In this document: positions 41,367-50,852 of the stretch, piece after piece
How positions within the stretch are numbered: position 1 is the first letter of the stretch
Layout of the letters: the number at the start of each line of letters is the position of its first letter
Assembly (NCBI RefSeq): GCF_024979315.1
Contig: NZ_JANLCK010000001.1
Span: forward strand, 124,001 to 188,000
Source of the DNA: Herbiconiux oxytropis
GTDB lineage: Bacteria; Actinomycetota; Actinomycetes; Actinomycetales; Microbacteriaceae
Direction of reading: 5' to 3'
DNA: 64,000 nucleotides
Position numbers and translations under genes: made by a program
The notes under the pieces: generated by a model
Told to the model about the DNA's origin: nothing
Databases searched by the model: none
Seen by the model: the letters and a program-made list of their open reading frames with translations, nothing else

Positions 41367-42317
41367 CTATTGTGCCAGCACCCAGAGAACGTAGGCCGCG
41401 GCCGCCGAGGGCAGGATCGAGTCGAGCCGGTCGAGGATCCCGCCGTGGCCGGGCAGCCAGCTGCTCATGTCCTTGATGCCGATGTCGCGCTTCAGCAGCG
41501 ACTCGGAGAGGTCACCCACCGTGGCCGTGAACACGATGACCGCAGCGAAGATCAGGCCGAACCACCACGGCTGACCGAGCATGAAGATCGCCAGCAGCAC
41601 ACCGCCTACAAGCGACACGAGCGCGGCTCCGGCGAGGCCCTCCCAGGTCTTCTTGGGGCTGATGGTGGGGGCCATCGGATGCTTGCCGAAATTGAGGCCG
41701 GAGGCGTACGCCCCGACATCCGTCAGCACCACCACCACGATGAAGGCGAGCACCCACCACTGCCCGCCGTCTTTGGAGAGCAGCAGCACGGAGGTGGAGG
41801 CGAGGAACGACACGTAGACCTGCACGAAGGTGCCGGCCGCGAGGTCCCGGAGCACCGCGGGGAATCCGGCGCGGGGCGTGGACACGGCCCAGGCCCCGAG
41901 ACGCCAGAGCGCCACGAACAGCATGCCGCCGAGCGCGACGAGCCACTGCCCCTCCGCACCCCCGTAGTAGGCGGCCGGCACCATGGCGACGCCCGCGACG
42001 ACCGTCGGGATGCGCGGCACCCTGATGTCGGCGTGCTTGAGGGCGGCGACCAGCTCGAGCGTGGCGAAGGCGACCACCACGGCGGCCAGCACCATGAAGA
42101 TCTCTTTGATGACCACGAGGCTGACCACCATGGCGAGGGCGAGGCCCACGCCGATCGCGATCGCCGAGACGAGATTGCGGCCGCTTCTCGCCGTGATCTT
42201 CTCGTTGGCCTCGTCGAACTGCTCCTTGCGGGCGCGCACCTGAGCCTGGATGTCGGCGCGCGTGAGCGGCCGCGGGCGGCGCGGCGGCACGCTCCGGGTG
42301 GGATCGGGGTCGCTCAT
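41367..42317 (-). CDS. cdsA: Phosphatidate cytidylyltransferase
   Basis: The 316-residue membrane enzyme makes CDP-diacylglycerol from phosphatidate and CTP. About eight hydrophobic segments follow a basic N-terminal tail. The family signature is complete: TVGDLSESLLKRDIGIKDMS then PGHGGILDRLDSIL near the C-terminus. It lies 15 nt downstream of frr, an arrangement common in bacteria. Confidence 0.95.
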   Translation of the reverse strand: MSDPDPTRSVPPRRPRPLTRADIQAQVRARKEQFDEANEKITARSGRNLVSAIAIGVGLALAMVVSLVVIKEIFMVLAAVVVAFATLELVAALKHADIRVPRIPTVVAGVAMVPAAYYGGAEGQWLVALGGMLFVALWRLGAWAVSTPRAGFPAVLRDLAAGTFVQVYVSFLASTSVLLLSKDGGQWWVLAFIVVVVLTDVGAYASGLNFGKHPMAPTISPKKTWEGLAGAALVSLVGGVLLAIFMLGQPWWFGLIFAAVIVFTATVGDLSESLLKRDIGIKDMSSWLPGHGGILDRLDSILPSAAAAYVLWVLAQ

Positions 42318-42332
42318 GGCAGCCTGCCGAGG

Positions 42333-42887
42333 TCAGACCTCGAGCAGTTCCGCTTCTTTGCGCTTGAGGGCGTCGTCGATGGCGTCGACGTGGCTCTTGG
42401 TGACCTGCTCGAGCTCCTTCTCGCCGCGCGAGACCTCGTCGTCGCCGACCTCGCTCTTCAGCGCGTCGAGGTCGTCTTTGGCCTTGCGGCGGATGTTGCG
42501 CACCGAGACCTTGCCGTCCTCCGCCTTCGCGCGCACGAGCTTGACGTACTCCTTGCGGCGCTCCTCGGTGAGGTCGGGGAGGGTGACGCGCACGATGTTG
42601 CCGTCGTTGGTGGGGTTCGCGCCGAGGTTCGGCACGTCGCGGATGGCCTGCTCGATGTCGCGCAGCGCGCTCTTGTCGTAGGGCGTGACGATGAGGGTCC
42701 GCGCCTCCTGGTTCTGCAACGAGGCGAGCTGCTCGAGCGGCGTCGGCGTCCCGTAGTAGGGAACCATGATCTTCTGGAACAGGGCCGGGTTCGCCCGGCC
42801 CGTCCGCACCGTCGCGAAGTCGTTCTTGGCGGCCTCCACGGCCTTGTCCATGCGGTCGGTGGCGTCGGAAAGCACTTCGGCGATCAC
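42333..42887 (-). CDS. frr: Ribosome recycling factor
   Basis: The 184-residue protein splits post-termination ribosomes with EF-G. The core is visible as [32 protein letters not shown] and [20 protein letters not shown]. Length is normal. The GTG start has AAGGAG five nt upstream (minus strand). It is separated from pyrH by 53 nt. Confidence 0.97.
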   Translation of the reverse strand: MIAEVLSDATDRMDKAVEAAKNDFATVRTGRANPALFQKIMVPYYGTPTPLEQLASLQNQEARTLIVTPYDKSALRDIEQAIRDVPNLGANPTNDGNIVRVTLPDLTEERRKEYVKLVRAKAEDGKVSVRNIRRKAKDDLDALKSEVGDDEVSRGEKELEQVTKSHVDAIDDALKRKEAELLEV

Positions 42888-42940
42888 GGGAACTCCTTCG
42901 GTGGATCGGTCAGATCAAGTGTAGTCAGTGGCCGGTGGTG

Positions 42941-43663
42941 TCAATGGCTGGTGGTGACCAGTGTGCCGATGCGTTCGCCGCGGATGGCCTTCGCCACGTT
43001 GCCCGCCGGCTCCATGCCGAACACGTGCATCGGCATGCCGTTGTCCATGCAGAGGCTGAAGGCCGTCGAGTCGACCACCTTGAGGCCCTGCACCAGGGCT
43101 TCGTTGTAGGTCAGGGTGTCGAGCTTCACCGCGTCGGGCACGATCCGCGGATCGGCCGAGTAGACGCCGTCGACGCCGTTCTTGGCCACGAGCACCTCGT
43201 CGGCGTGGATCTCAAGGGCGCGCTGGGCGGAGACCGTGTCGGTGGAGAAATAAGGAAGTCCCGCTCCCGCACCGAAGATGACCACGCGGCCCTTCTCGAG
43301 GTGACGGATGGCGCGGCGCGGGATGTACGGCTCGGCCACCTGGGTCATCGAGATCGCGGACTGCACGCGGGTCTCGGCTCCGGCCTGCTCGAGGAAGTCC
43401 TGCAGGGCGAGGGCGTTCATCACGGTGCCGAGCATGCCCATGTAGTCGGCTCGACCGCGATCCATGCCCCGGGTCGAGAGCTCGGCGCCGCGGAAGAAGT
43501 TGCCACCGCCCACGACGATCGCGACCTCGACCTCGGTGGCCGCCTCGGCGATCTCGCGCGCGAGGCCGCTGACCACGTCGGGATTGACCCCGAGCTGACC
43601 ACCGCCGAACGCTTCACCGGACAGTTTGAGGAGTACCCTGCGCTTTGCTTCCGGCTCTGACAT
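42941..43663 (-). CDS. pyrH: UMP kinase
   Basis: The 240-residue hexameric enzyme phosphorylates UMP to UDP. Motifs are [13 protein letters not shown] near the N-terminus, [14 protein letters not shown] and [19 protein letters not shown]. It is of normal length. The ATG follows GAAGGG. A pair of hairpins separates it from tsf, so it may have its own regulation or transcription start. Confidence 0.97.
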   Translation of the reverse strand: MSEPEAKRRVLLKLSGEAFGGGQLGVNPDVVSGLAREIAEAATEVEVAIVVGGGNFFRGAELSTRGMDRGRADYMGMLGTVMNALALQDFLEQAGAETRVQSAISMTQVAEPYIPRRAIRHLEKGRVVIFGAGAGLPYFSTDTVSAQRALEIHADEVLVAKNGVDGVYSADPRIVPDAVKLDTLTYNEALVQGLKVVDSTAFSLCMDNGMPMHVFGMEPAGNVAKAIRGERIGTLVTTSH

Positions 43664-43713
43664 CCGTCGTTGTTCCCTTCGTCGTGCCCCTCGGACAGGC
43701 TACCGTGACCGTG

Positions 43714-43773
43714 ACGCCCGGACGATCCGTCCGGGCAGGAGAAAGGGCCCGGATCGAACGACCCGAGCCCTTT
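43714..43773 (-). terminator. Two tandem hairpins between tsf and pyrH
   Basis: In transcript order, the first hairpin (43773 to 43738) has arms AGAAAGGGC and GCCCTTTCT with extra interior pairs. It ends in CTTTCT, a short pyrimidine tail. The second (43734 to 43714) has perfect 9-nt arms GCCCGGACG and CGTCCGGGC with a 3-nt loop. Together they probably terminate or attenuate the rpsB-tsf message. Confidence 0.7.
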
Positions 43774-43793
43774 CTCGTGCTGCTGCTAGGAGC

Positions 43794-44621
43794 TTACGCG
43801 CCGACCTTGAAGCGGGCGAAGCCGGTGACCTGGATGCCGGCATCCGCCAGCACCTTGGCGACCGAGAGCTTGTTGTCCTTCGCGTAGTCCTGCTCGAGCA
43901 GGGCGACCTGCTTGAAGTAGGCGGTGACGCGACCCTCGACGATCTTGGGCAGAGCCGCTTCGGGCTTGCCCTCGTTCTTCGAGATCTCGGTCACGATCGC
44001 GCGCTCCTTCTCGACGGCGTCGGCGGGGACGTCTTCGCGAGCGAGGTACTGCGGGTCGGCGAACGAGATGTGCTGCGCGATGCTGCGAGCGGTCTCGGCG
44101 TCCGAGCCGGTGTAGGCCACGACCACGCCGACCTGCGGGGGCAGGTCCTTCGAGGTCTTGTGGAGGTACACCTCGAACGCGTCGCCGGTGAGGCGGGCGA
44201 TGCGGCGCAGCTCGATCTTCTCACCGAGGATCGCGGCCTCGTCGTTGATGACGTCGGCGACGGTCTTGCCGCCGGCCGGAGCGGCCAGCGCCTCCTCGAG
44301 GGTCGACGCACCGGCCGCGAACGCCGCGGCGAGCACGACGTCGGCGAGGGCGATGAACTTGTCGCCCTTCGCCACGAAATCGGTCTCGCACGCGAGCTCG
44401 ATCAGCGTCGCGGCGCCGTCGCCCTGCTGAGCGGCGACGAGCCCCTCGCTCGTGGAGCGATCGGCACGCTTCGCGTTTCCCTTCGCGCCCTTGAGGCGCA
44501 GGATCTCGATGGCCTTCTCCATGTCGCCATCGGCTTCGACGAGGGCGTTCTTGGTGTCGACCATGCCGGTTCCGAGCTGCTCGCGCAGCGCCTTGACGTC
44601 AGCCAGGCTGATAGTTGCCAT
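43794..44621 (-). CDS. tsf: Elongation factor Ts
   Basis: The 275-residue guanine-nucleotide exchange factor for EF-Tu has the N-terminal UBA-like helices ADVKALREQLGTGMVDTKNA and LIELACETDFVAKGDKF, followed by the dimerisation subdomains. AGGAG lies about 12 nt before the ATG. It is 95 nt downstream of rpsB on the same strand, the usual arrangement. A 5-bp hairpin with flanking GC in that gap may tune the rpsB:tsf ratio. Confidence 0.97.
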   Translation of the reverse strand: MATISLADVKALREQLGTGMVDTKNALVEADGDMEKAIEILRLKGAKGNAKRADRSTSEGLVAAQQGDGAATLIELACETDFVAKGDKFIALADVVLAAAFAAGASTLEEALAAPAGGKTVADVINDEAAILGEKIELRRIARLTGDAFEVYLHKTSKDLPPQVGVVVAYTGSDAETARSIAQHISFADPQYLAREDVPADAVEKERAIVTEISKNEGKPEAALPKIVEGRVTAYFKQVALLEQDYAKDNKLSVAKVLADAGIQVTGFARFKVGA

Positions 44622-44716
44622 GTTGTTTCAGACTCCTTGAAAATTGTCGCGGGACCCGGATTCGCGGGTCACGCTACCGCACAGAAGTGTCGGCGATCTT
44701 TCCCGCGATGGGGTGC

Positions 44717-45742
44717 TTACTCGGCGGCGGGGGCCTTCTCGGCGTCGGTCGCCTCGGCCTCGATCTTGGCCTCGGCGGCCTCGTCGCTCTCGACCTTGTG
44801 CTCGACGACGAGGGACTCGTCCGTGATCTCGGCGAGGTCGGCCTGCGCGGCGGCGTCGGCGTCGTTCTCCTCGACGGGCACCTGGGCGGCGACGACCTCG
44901 GCAACAGCCTCGGTGTTCTCGGAGCCGGTGACGAGGCCGTCGACGGCCTCGATCTTCTCGTCTTCGGCAGCCGGGGTCTCAGACGCCTGGAGGAGCTCGC
45001 GCTCCCACTCGGCCAGCGGCTCGGCGGGGGCGTCGCCCTCGGTCGGCTTCTGGTGGCGCTGGATCAGGCCCTCGGCGGCGGCGTCGGCCACGATGCGGGT
45101 GAGCAGGGCGACGGAGCGGATCGCGTCGTCGTTGCCCGGGATGGGGTACGTGACCTCATCGGGGTCGCAGTTGGTGTCGAGGATGCCGATCACGGGGATG
45201 CCGAGCTTCTTGGCCTCGTCGATGGCGAGGTGCTCCTTCTTGGTGTCCACGACCCACAGCGCCGACGGCGTCTTGGTGAGGTTGCGGATTCCGCCGAGCG
45301 ACTTGTGCAGCTTGTCGAGCTCGCGCTTCTTGATGAGGAGTTCCTTCTTGGTGAACCCGCTCTTCGCGGTGTCCTCGAAGTCGAGCTCCTCGAGCTCCTT
45401 CATGCGCGCGAGGCGCTTGGAGACCGTCTGGAAGTTGGTGAGGAGGCCACCGAGCCAGCGCTGGTTGACGTAGGGCTGGCCCACGCGGGTCGCCTGCTCG
45501 GCGATGGACTCCTGAGCCTGCTTCTTGGTGCCGACGAAGAGCACGGTGCCGCCGTGGGCGACCGTCTCCTTGACGAAGTCGTAGGCCTTGTCGATGTAGC
45601 CGAGCGACTGCTGCAGATCGATGATGTAGATGCCGGAACGCTCGGTGAAGATGAAGCGCTTCATCTTCGGGTTCCAACGGCGGGTCTGGTGCCCGAAGTG
45701 CACGCCGCTGTCGAGCAGCTGGCGGATGGTGACGACGGCCAT
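44717..45742 (-). CDS. rpsB: 30S ribosomal protein S2
   Basis: The 341-residue S2 has a normal body ([20 protein letters not shown] and [16 protein letters not shown]), then an extra tail of about 80 residues rich in Glu, Ala and Val. Such tails are common in this actinobacterial lineage and probably disordered. AGGAG precedes the ATG. A strong extended -10 and a 170-nt leader lie upstream. Confidence 0.97.
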   Translation of the reverse strand: MAVVTIRQLLDSGVHFGHQTRRWNPKMKRFIFTERSGIYIIDLQQSLGYIDKAYDFVKETVAHGGTVLFVGTKKQAQESIAEQATRVGQPYVNQRWLGGLLTNFQTVSKRLARMKELEELDFEDTAKSGFTKKELLIKKRELDKLHKSLGGIRNLTKTPSALWVVDTKKEHLAIDEAKKLGIPVIGILDTNCDPDEVTYPIPGNDDAIRSVALLTRIVADAAAEGLIQRHQKPTEGDAPAEPLAEWERELLQASETPAAEDEKIEAVDGLVTGSENTEAVAEVVAAQVPVEENDADAAAQADLAEITDESLVVEHKVESDEAAEAKIEAEATDAEKAPAAE

Positions 45743-45914
45743 GGCCGTTCTCCTCTTCTCGGCGCGCGCGGACGCACGCCATTCTCGGTTTTCTTCGCGA
45801 CGGTGGCCGCGAATCCTGGTGCCCGGCACGCATCCGACCCGCTCTTACGAAGGGGACCGATGGGATGCTGTCTGCCGATTGGGCACGCGTAGTCACCCCG
45901 ACATGCGGGGTGCT
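45743..45914 (-). promoter_or_regulatory. Long rpsB 5' leader with a 5' hairpin
   Basis: If transcription starts about seven nt after the -10, the leader is about 170 nt. Its first bases can fold into a 7-bp hairpin, CACCCCG (45894-45900) with CGGGGTG (45906-45912). S2 represses its own message in some bacteria, so autoregulation through this leader is an inference. I cannot match it to a described actinobacterial leader. Confidence 0.45.
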
Positions 45915-45920
45915 CCGAGA

Positions 45921-45929
45921 ATTATAGCA
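45921..45929 (-). promoter_or_regulatory. Extended -10 promoter of rpsB
   Basis: On the minus strand TGCTATAAT is a consensus -10 with the extended TGn motif. It lies just beyond the end of the sugar-porter gene. No good -35 is visible, as expected for an extended -10 promoter. Confidence 0.65.
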
Positions 45930-45930
45930 T

Positions 45931-47421
45931 TCAGCGGCGGGCGGCCGCGGCGTTCACCTTGCCCTTGCCCCGCTCCACCTTGAGGTCGTCCATGCTCTCG
46001 AGCGATCGGCCCTTCGTCTCGGGCACCGCGAAGAAGACGAAGACGAACGACAGCAGCGCGAAGAACGTGTACAGCCCGTAGGTGAAGGCCAGCGAGAAGC
46101 TCGACAGCGCCGGGAACGTCTCGGTGATGGCGAAGTTGGTGAGCCACTGGGCGGCGGCGGCCACACCGAGCGCCTTGCCGCGGATGCGGTTGGGGAAGAT
46201 CTCGCCGAGCAGCACCCAGACGATCGGCCCCCAGGTGGCGCCGAAGAAGATCACGAAGAGGTTGGCGCCGACGAGGGCGAGCGGGCCCCAGGCCCCCGGA
46301 AGCTGCGGAGCGCCGTCGACGAGCACCGACTGCGAGAACGCGACCGCCATCAGACCGAGCGAGACGACCATGCCGGCCGATCCGGTGAGCAGCAGCGGGC
46401 GGCGGCCGATCTTGTCGACGAAGAAGATCGCCACGAACGTGACGGCCACGTTGATGACGCTCGTCACGACCGAGATGGTGAACGACGTGCCGCTGTTGGT
46501 GGTGTCGAAGCCCACGGAGCTCCAGAGGCTCGTGGAGTAGTAGAAGATGACGTTGATGCCGACCAGCTGCTGGAACATCGACAGCAGGATGCCGACCCAG
46601 ACCACGGGGAGCAGGCCGAAGAGCTTGCCGCGGAGGCTCGCCGTGCGGGCGTTCTCCTTGTCCTCGCGCAGCGAGCGCTCGATGTCCTCGAGCGCCGGAT
46701 CGACCTCGGCGGCCGGTGTCACGCTCGCGAGCACCTTCCTCGCGTCGTCGCGGCGGTCCTTGCCCACGAGGTAGCGGGGCGACTCGGGAAGGCGCCAGGC
46801 GAGCAGCCCGTAGATCACGGCGGGGATCGCGCAGACGATGAACATCCAGCGCCACGCGTCCTGCCCGAACCAGAGCGGTTCGTTCGCCCCTCCCGCCGCA
46901 CCCTGCAGCAGGGTGTCGGAGAGCAGGGCGGCGAAGATGCCGAGCGTGATCGCGAGCTGCTGCAGGCTCGCGAGCGCGCCGCGCACCGCCTTCGGCGCGA
47001 TCTCGGCGATGTAGGCCGGCGCGATGACGCTCGCGATGCCGATGCCGAGGCCGCCGATCACGCGCCAGATGATGAGGTCCCAGACGGCGAACGCGAGTCC
47101 GGAGCCGATCGAGGAGATGAGGAAGAGGCCCGCGCCGATGAGCATGACCGGGATGCGGCCGATCCGGTCGGCGATGCGGCCGGCGAAGTAGGCGCCGATC
47201 GCACAGCCCAGCAGGGCGCACGCCACGACGAAGCCGGAGAGCAGCGGCAGGTCGCCGAGCGCGAAGTCCTCGTCGATCGCCTTGACCGCGCCGTTGATGA
47301 CGGAGGAGTCGAAGCCGAACAGGAAGCCGCCGAGCGCCGCGGCGATCGAGAGGGCGATGACCTTCCGCCGGAGTTTCCCGGTGATCGCGTGGTCTGCTGC
47401 GGTGGCGCTCTTCTCGGCCAT
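45931..47421 (-). CDS. Sugar-porter family MFS transporter
   Basis: The 496-residue protein has 12 transmembrane helices and sugar-porter landmarks: GRIADRIGRIPVML, PESPRYLVG, FVDKIGRRPLLL and the C-terminal PETKGRSLESMDD. The QQLVGINVIFYYS segment lines the substrate pathway in relatives. A hexose, pentose or polyol is likely. The ATG has GGGAG six nt upstream. It sits between rpsB and the M23 gene, positions adjacent in related genomes, so the patch is probably inserted. Confidence 0.92.
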   Translation of the reverse strand: MAEKSATAADHAITGKLRRKVIALSIAAALGGFLFGFDSSVINGAVKAIDEDFALGDLPLLSGFVVACALLGCAIGAYFAGRIADRIGRIPVMLIGAGLFLISSIGSGLAFAVWDLIIWRVIGGLGIGIASVIAPAYIAEIAPKAVRGALASLQQLAITLGIFAALLSDTLLQGAAGGANEPLWFGQDAWRWMFIVCAIPAVIYGLLAWRLPESPRYLVGKDRRDDARKVLASVTPAAEVDPALEDIERSLREDKENARTASLRGKLFGLLPVVWVGILLSMFQQLVGINVIFYYSTSLWSSVGFDTTNSGTSFTISVVTSVINVAVTFVAIFFVDKIGRRPLLLTGSAGMVVSLGLMAVAFSQSVLVDGAPQLPGAWGPLALVGANLFVIFFGATWGPIVWVLLGEIFPNRIRGKALGVAAAAQWLTNFAITETFPALSSFSLAFTYGLYTFFALLSFVFVFFAVPETKGRSLESMDDLKVERGKGKVNAAAARR

Positions 47422-47530
47422 GTCGTACTCCCTAGAGCAGGGCCGGTCGGTGACGGATCGGTGGCACCCCGCAGCTCGATCCTGGCACTTCTCTGGGCAG
47501 GACGGTAGCTGGTGGTCTCCGGCGGGGCCG

Positions 47531-47715
47531 CGTGTCGGATCATGAGGTGCCGCGTGACGGAGTAGTCCAGCAGCGGCTCGAGGCTCATGTCCTTAACGAA
47601 ACCGGAGCCCTTCACCCCGCCGTGCGGCGCCTCGGAGGCGATCGGCAGGTGAGCGTCGACCCAGGTCACACCCACGTCGAGCTGGCGGCTGACCCGGATG
47701 GCATCCGCCTCGTCA
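47531..47715 (-). pseudogene. Fragment of an aldehyde dehydrogenase, C-terminal end
   Basis: The minus-strand frame reads DEADAIRVSRQLDVGVTWVD, then HLPIASEAPHGGVKGSG, then a DYSVTRHLMIRH end. This matches the last 60 residues of gamma-aminobutyraldehyde-type aldehyde dehydrogenases. The catalytic Cys/Glu core is absent upstream and the frame runs on past the normal end. It is a remnant. Bases 47422-47530 and 47716-48145 hold no intact gene. One plus-strand frame from about 47820 to 48002 reads like coding sequence without a start (LRCPGDDREGVALTVET), possibly another fragment. Confidence 0.7.
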
Positions 47716-48133
47716 TCGGAGGGCAGCACGGCTCGGGCGAGCGCGGAGTCCGCGGCGGCACTCCTGTCGTCGGTGCCCAGCGGGATCGACGAGGCCACCC
47801 GCTTGCTGCTCGGGCCGCGGGGCGACGCTCGTGACGGTGGGGCCGGCGCCGCTGGCCGAATCGGCGGTGCTGTCGCTGCGCTGTCCCGGGGACGACCGTG
47901 AGGGCGTCGCGCTCACCGTGGAGACGCTCTCGGGTGAGCTGCTCGCCGCGTCCTGGCGTGATGCCGACCCCTCCTTCGGCTGGAGCCCGAACCTCGGCTG
48001 AGTGTCGCTGCCAGCACCGGATCACGCCGGGGACCGTCCACCCGGCGAGCGCATCCAGTCCTCCACAGCCGCCTCGCCGCTCCAGCGAGCGCACCGATGG
48101 GGCGACCCCCGCCCTCGGCGATGCCGAGAAGCG

Positions 48134-48139
48134 CATTCT
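48134..48139 (+). promoter_or_regulatory. Possible -10 element of leaderless M23-family gene
   Basis: CATTCT ends six nt before the ATG at 48146, with no ribosome-binding site. The match is modest. Confidence 0.3.
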
Positions 48140-48145
48140 CGACCC

Positions 48146-48814
48146 ATGAACTTCTTCGCCGGCGTGATCGCCCTGCTCGCTGCGACCATCGTCCTCTCCG
48201 TCTCCCCTCCGCTACCCGGTGCCTTGGTCGGCACCGTGGGTGCAGCAGGCTCGGCGCACAGTCCCGCGCCTGAGCGCGGGAACGGGGAGGCCCCGGAGGG
48301 CGCGGGCACGTGGCTCTGGCCGATCGAGCCGAGGCCACCGGTCGCCGCGGAGTTCCGTGCGCCGGCGACACGGTACGGCGCCGGGCACCGCGGGCTCGAT
48401 CTCGAGGCGGGGCCAGGAGTGCAGATCCGCGCCCCCGCCGACGGGGTCATCGCCTTCGCGGGCGTCGTGGTCGATCGCCCGGTGGTCTCGGTGGAGCATG
48501 CCGGCGGGGTGCGGTCGACGTTCGAGCCCGCGCAGTCCCTCGTCGCTGCCGGTGGTCTCGTCGCACGCGGTCAGCCTCTGGCGGTGGTCGCCGTCGGAGG
48601 GCACTGCGCCGATGGGTGCCTGCACCTGGGAGCTCGACTGAACGGCGGCTACGTGAACCCGCGCCTGTTCCTGTCGGGAGTTCCTCGCGCGGTGCTGTTG
48701 CCTCTGGCGCAGGACGGTCCGCAGGCCGGTCCGATGGTTCGCGAACGTCGCGGGGAGTCCGTCAGGCGCGGGGGTGCGCGGCGCGATAAGAGGCTCGGAG
48801 CCGTTCTGTGGTGA
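48146..48814 (+). CDS. Secreted M23-family (LytM-like) protein, probably degenerate
   Basis: The 222-residue protein has an N-terminal signal or anchor (about 1-35) and one M23 domain. The HxxxD metal motif is present as HRGLDLEA. The second motif reads GCLHLG, so the first His of the usual HxH is Cys. Actinobacterial relatives next to rpsB and xerC often show the same change, so it may be non-catalytic or use another ligand set. Its basic 25-residue tail is encoded opposite the xerC 3' end; the genes overlap tail to tail by 53 nt. Confidence 0.85.
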   Translation: MNFFAGVIALLAATIVLSVSPPLPGALVGTVGAAGSAHSPAPERGNGEAPEGAGTWLWPIEPRPPVAAEFRAPATRYGAGHRGLDLEAGPGVQIRAPADGVIAFAGVVVDRPVVSVEHAGGVRSTFEPAQSLVAAGGLVARGQPLAVVAVGGHCADGCLHLGARLNGGYVNPRLFLSGVPRAVLLPLAQDGPQAGPMVRERRGESVRRGGARRDKRLGAVLW

Positions 48815-49694
48815 CGTGGGTGTAGATCTGCGTCGTACCGAGGCTCGCATGGCCGAGCAGCTCCTGCACAGCGCGGAGGTCGGCGCCGCCGTCGAGCAGA
48901 TGGGTGGCCGCCGTGTGGCGGAGGGCGTGCGGTCCGGCCGGTCCTGACCCCGGAGCGGACTCGAGCAGACGCGCCACGAGCTGGTAGACGGAGCGGGTCC
49001 CGAGCCGAGCACCCCGAACCCCGAGGAACAGTGCGGCGCTCGATCCTGCGGAACCGGACGGCGATGCCGTTGCGCGGGCGCGGAGGGCCGGCCGAGCGCG
49101 AGCGAGGTAGTCGGCGACGGCGGTGTGCGCGGGGGCTCCGAACGGCACGACCCGCTCCTTCGAGCCCTTGCCGACGACCCGCACGGTGCGCCGATCGAGG
49201 TCCAGGTCGTCGAGGTCGATGCCGACGAGTTCCGAGACACGGAGGGCCGAGGCGTAGAGCAGTTCGACCACGGCCCGGTCACGGAGCGCGACGGGATCGC
49301 CTTCGGCCGAGGCGGTGTCGAGGAGCTCGAGCACGTCGTTCATCGAGTCTCCGGAGAGCACGCGGGGAAGCGTGCGGTCCGGCTTGGGTGCGCGGAGCCG
49401 CACCGCCGTGTCGATGTCGGTGACACCCGTCCGCCGCAGCCAGGCCGAGAAGGTCTTCGCACTGGCCGAACGACGGGCGAGCGTCGACTTGGCGAGCTCC
49501 CGTTGCGATGCCTCCCACAGCCAGTCGCGGTAGAGCTCGAGATCGAGACCCTGCACATTCTCGATTCCTCGCGCGGCAGCGAACCGCTCGAGATCGGCGA
49601 GATCCGCCCCGTACGAACGAACCGTGTGAACCGAGTACCCACGATCGAGCCGCAGATGCCGCTCGTACGCGTGCCTCGCCTCACCGATCCTCAT
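48762..49694 (-). CDS. xerC: Tyrosine recombinase XerC
   Basis: The 310-residue site-specific recombinase resolves chromosome dimers with XerD. An N-terminal SAM-like domain (ARHAYERHLRLDRGYSVHTV) precedes the catalytic domain. Conserved residues are Arg in ASALRVSEL, Lys in GKGSKERVVP, His-x-x-Arg in HALRHTAATHLL and the nucleophile Tyr in LGHASLGTTQIYTHV. Chromosomal context next to dprA-comM supports a housekeeping role over a phage integrase. Confidence 0.93.
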   Translation of the reverse strand: MRIGEARHAYERHLRLDRGYSVHTVRSYGADLADLERFAAARGIENVQGLDLELYRDWLWEASQRELAKSTLARRSASAKTFSAWLRRTGVTDIDTAVRLRAPKPDRTLPRVLSGDSMNDVLELLDTASAEGDPVALRDRAVVELLYASALRVSELVGIDLDDLDLDRRTVRVVGKGSKERVVPFGAPAHTAVADYLARARPALRARATASPSGSAGSSAALFLGVRGARLGTRSVYQLVARLLESAPGSGPAGPHALRHTAATHLLDGGADLRAVQELLGHASLGTTQIYTHVTTERLRASYRAAHPRA

Positions 49695-49786
49695 CCACCC
49701 AGCTTGCCTCCTCCGGCCTCGAACACCCGGGCACCCCGCGGGATCTCCCCGCATCCGCTCGAGGGCGTCGGGCGAGACGCGGTGGA

Positions 49787-50686
49787 TCAGGAGGAGATCG
49801 GGGGGACCTGACGCGAGAAGGCCTCCAGGCGTTCGGGGGCAGGGAGGGCATCGACGCGGGCGACGAAGTCATGGTCGAAGGACGTCACGATCGGGTAGTC
49901 CCCGATGGGGATGATCGAGTGCACCACGCGGTCGCCGTAGACGTCGACGATGGAGAAGGACTGGCCGCCACCGAGACCCCGGAGAGCGCCTCGCGGGCCC
50001 GCGACATCCATCGTGTAGCAGGTGGCGGCCGCGACCGAGACCGGGATTCCCGCGAAGGTGCTCGTGGTCGAGTAGTGGAGGTGCCCGCCGAGGATGGCAC
50101 GCACGTCGGTGCCCTCGATGACCGCCGCGAGCTCGTGCTGGCGCTGCAGCTCGAGGATGGGCATGAGCGGGAGCGTCGTGGGGATGGGCGGGTGGTGCAG
50201 CGCGAGGAGCGTGCCCTCCGGCGCGGCCTGCTCGAGCTCTGTGCGCAACCACCGGAGCTGCTCCTCGGAGAGCTCGCCGTGGTGATAACCCGGCACCGTC
50301 GTATCGAGGGCGATGATGCGAAGGCCACCGAGCATGATGCTCGCCACGACCGGGTCGGTGAGCGGCTGTTCGTCGAGCAGTTCGGTGCGCACTCGCGCCC
50401 GGTCGTCGTGATTTCCCATGACCCAGAGCACCCGAGCGCCCAGCCGTGCGGCAGCCGGTTCGACGATGCCCCGGATGCGACGGTACGCATCCTCCTCGCC
50501 CAGGTCGGCGATGTCCCCGGTGAACACGAGCGCTTCGGGCCGGATCCCCGACTCCTCGAGCTGAGCAAGCGCCCTCGTGAGCGTCGCGTCCGTGTCGATG
50601 GCACCGTGCAACGGCCTCCGGCCGGCCAGGAAGTGCGTGTCGCTGATGTGGACGATCGTGTGCTGTGGCGCGCCGTGCTCGGACAT
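49787..50686 (-). CDS. Metallophosphoesterase (calcineurin-like, CpdA/GpdQ type)
   Basis: The 299-residue cytosolic protein has all metal-site motifs in order: HISDTHFLAG, VFTGDIADLG, VMGNHDDRAR, LALHHPPIP and LGGHLHYST. Relatives cleave cyclic nucleotides or glycerophosphodiesters. It is a single gene between xerC and dprA, genes that are neighbours in related genomes, and so is probably an insertion. The dprA stop is 166 nt upstream; that gap holds no gene. Confidence 0.9.
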   Translation of the reverse strand: MSEHGAPQHTIVHISDTHFLAGRRPLHGAIDTDATLTRALAQLEESGIRPEALVFTGDIADLGEEDAYRRIRGIVEPAAARLGARVLWVMGNHDDRARVRTELLDEQPLTDPVVASIMLGGLRIIALDTTVPGYHHGELSEEQLRWLRTELEQAAPEGTLLALHHPPIPTTLPLMPILELQRQHELAAVIEGTDVRAILGGHLHYSTTSTFAGIPVSVAAATCYTMDVAGPRGALRGLGGGQSFSIVDVYGDRVVHSIIPIGDYPIVTSFDHDFVARVDALPAPERLEAFSRQVPPISS

Positions 50687-50852
50687 GCCCCCAGTCTCGC
50701 AGAACCCTCCGCGCCCACCCTCGCCTCTCGCCCACCTGTCCGGTTCCCGCCCGAACAGCCGGTGAACAGTGGCTGCCGTATGGTGCCTGACGCCGGATGG
50801 CAGCCAGATGGCGGCCGGCCCGGCCACGGAGTCGACGATCGCCGCCAGCAGG

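Noticed and set aside
43664-43793. A tRNA gene in the tsf-pyrH gap
   Set aside because: The gap folds into two simple hairpins and has no cloverleaf, T-loop or anticodon stem.
48762-49694. A phage or integron integrase
   Set aside because: No attachment sites or phage genes are nearby, and the dprA-comM neighbourhood and length fit XerC.
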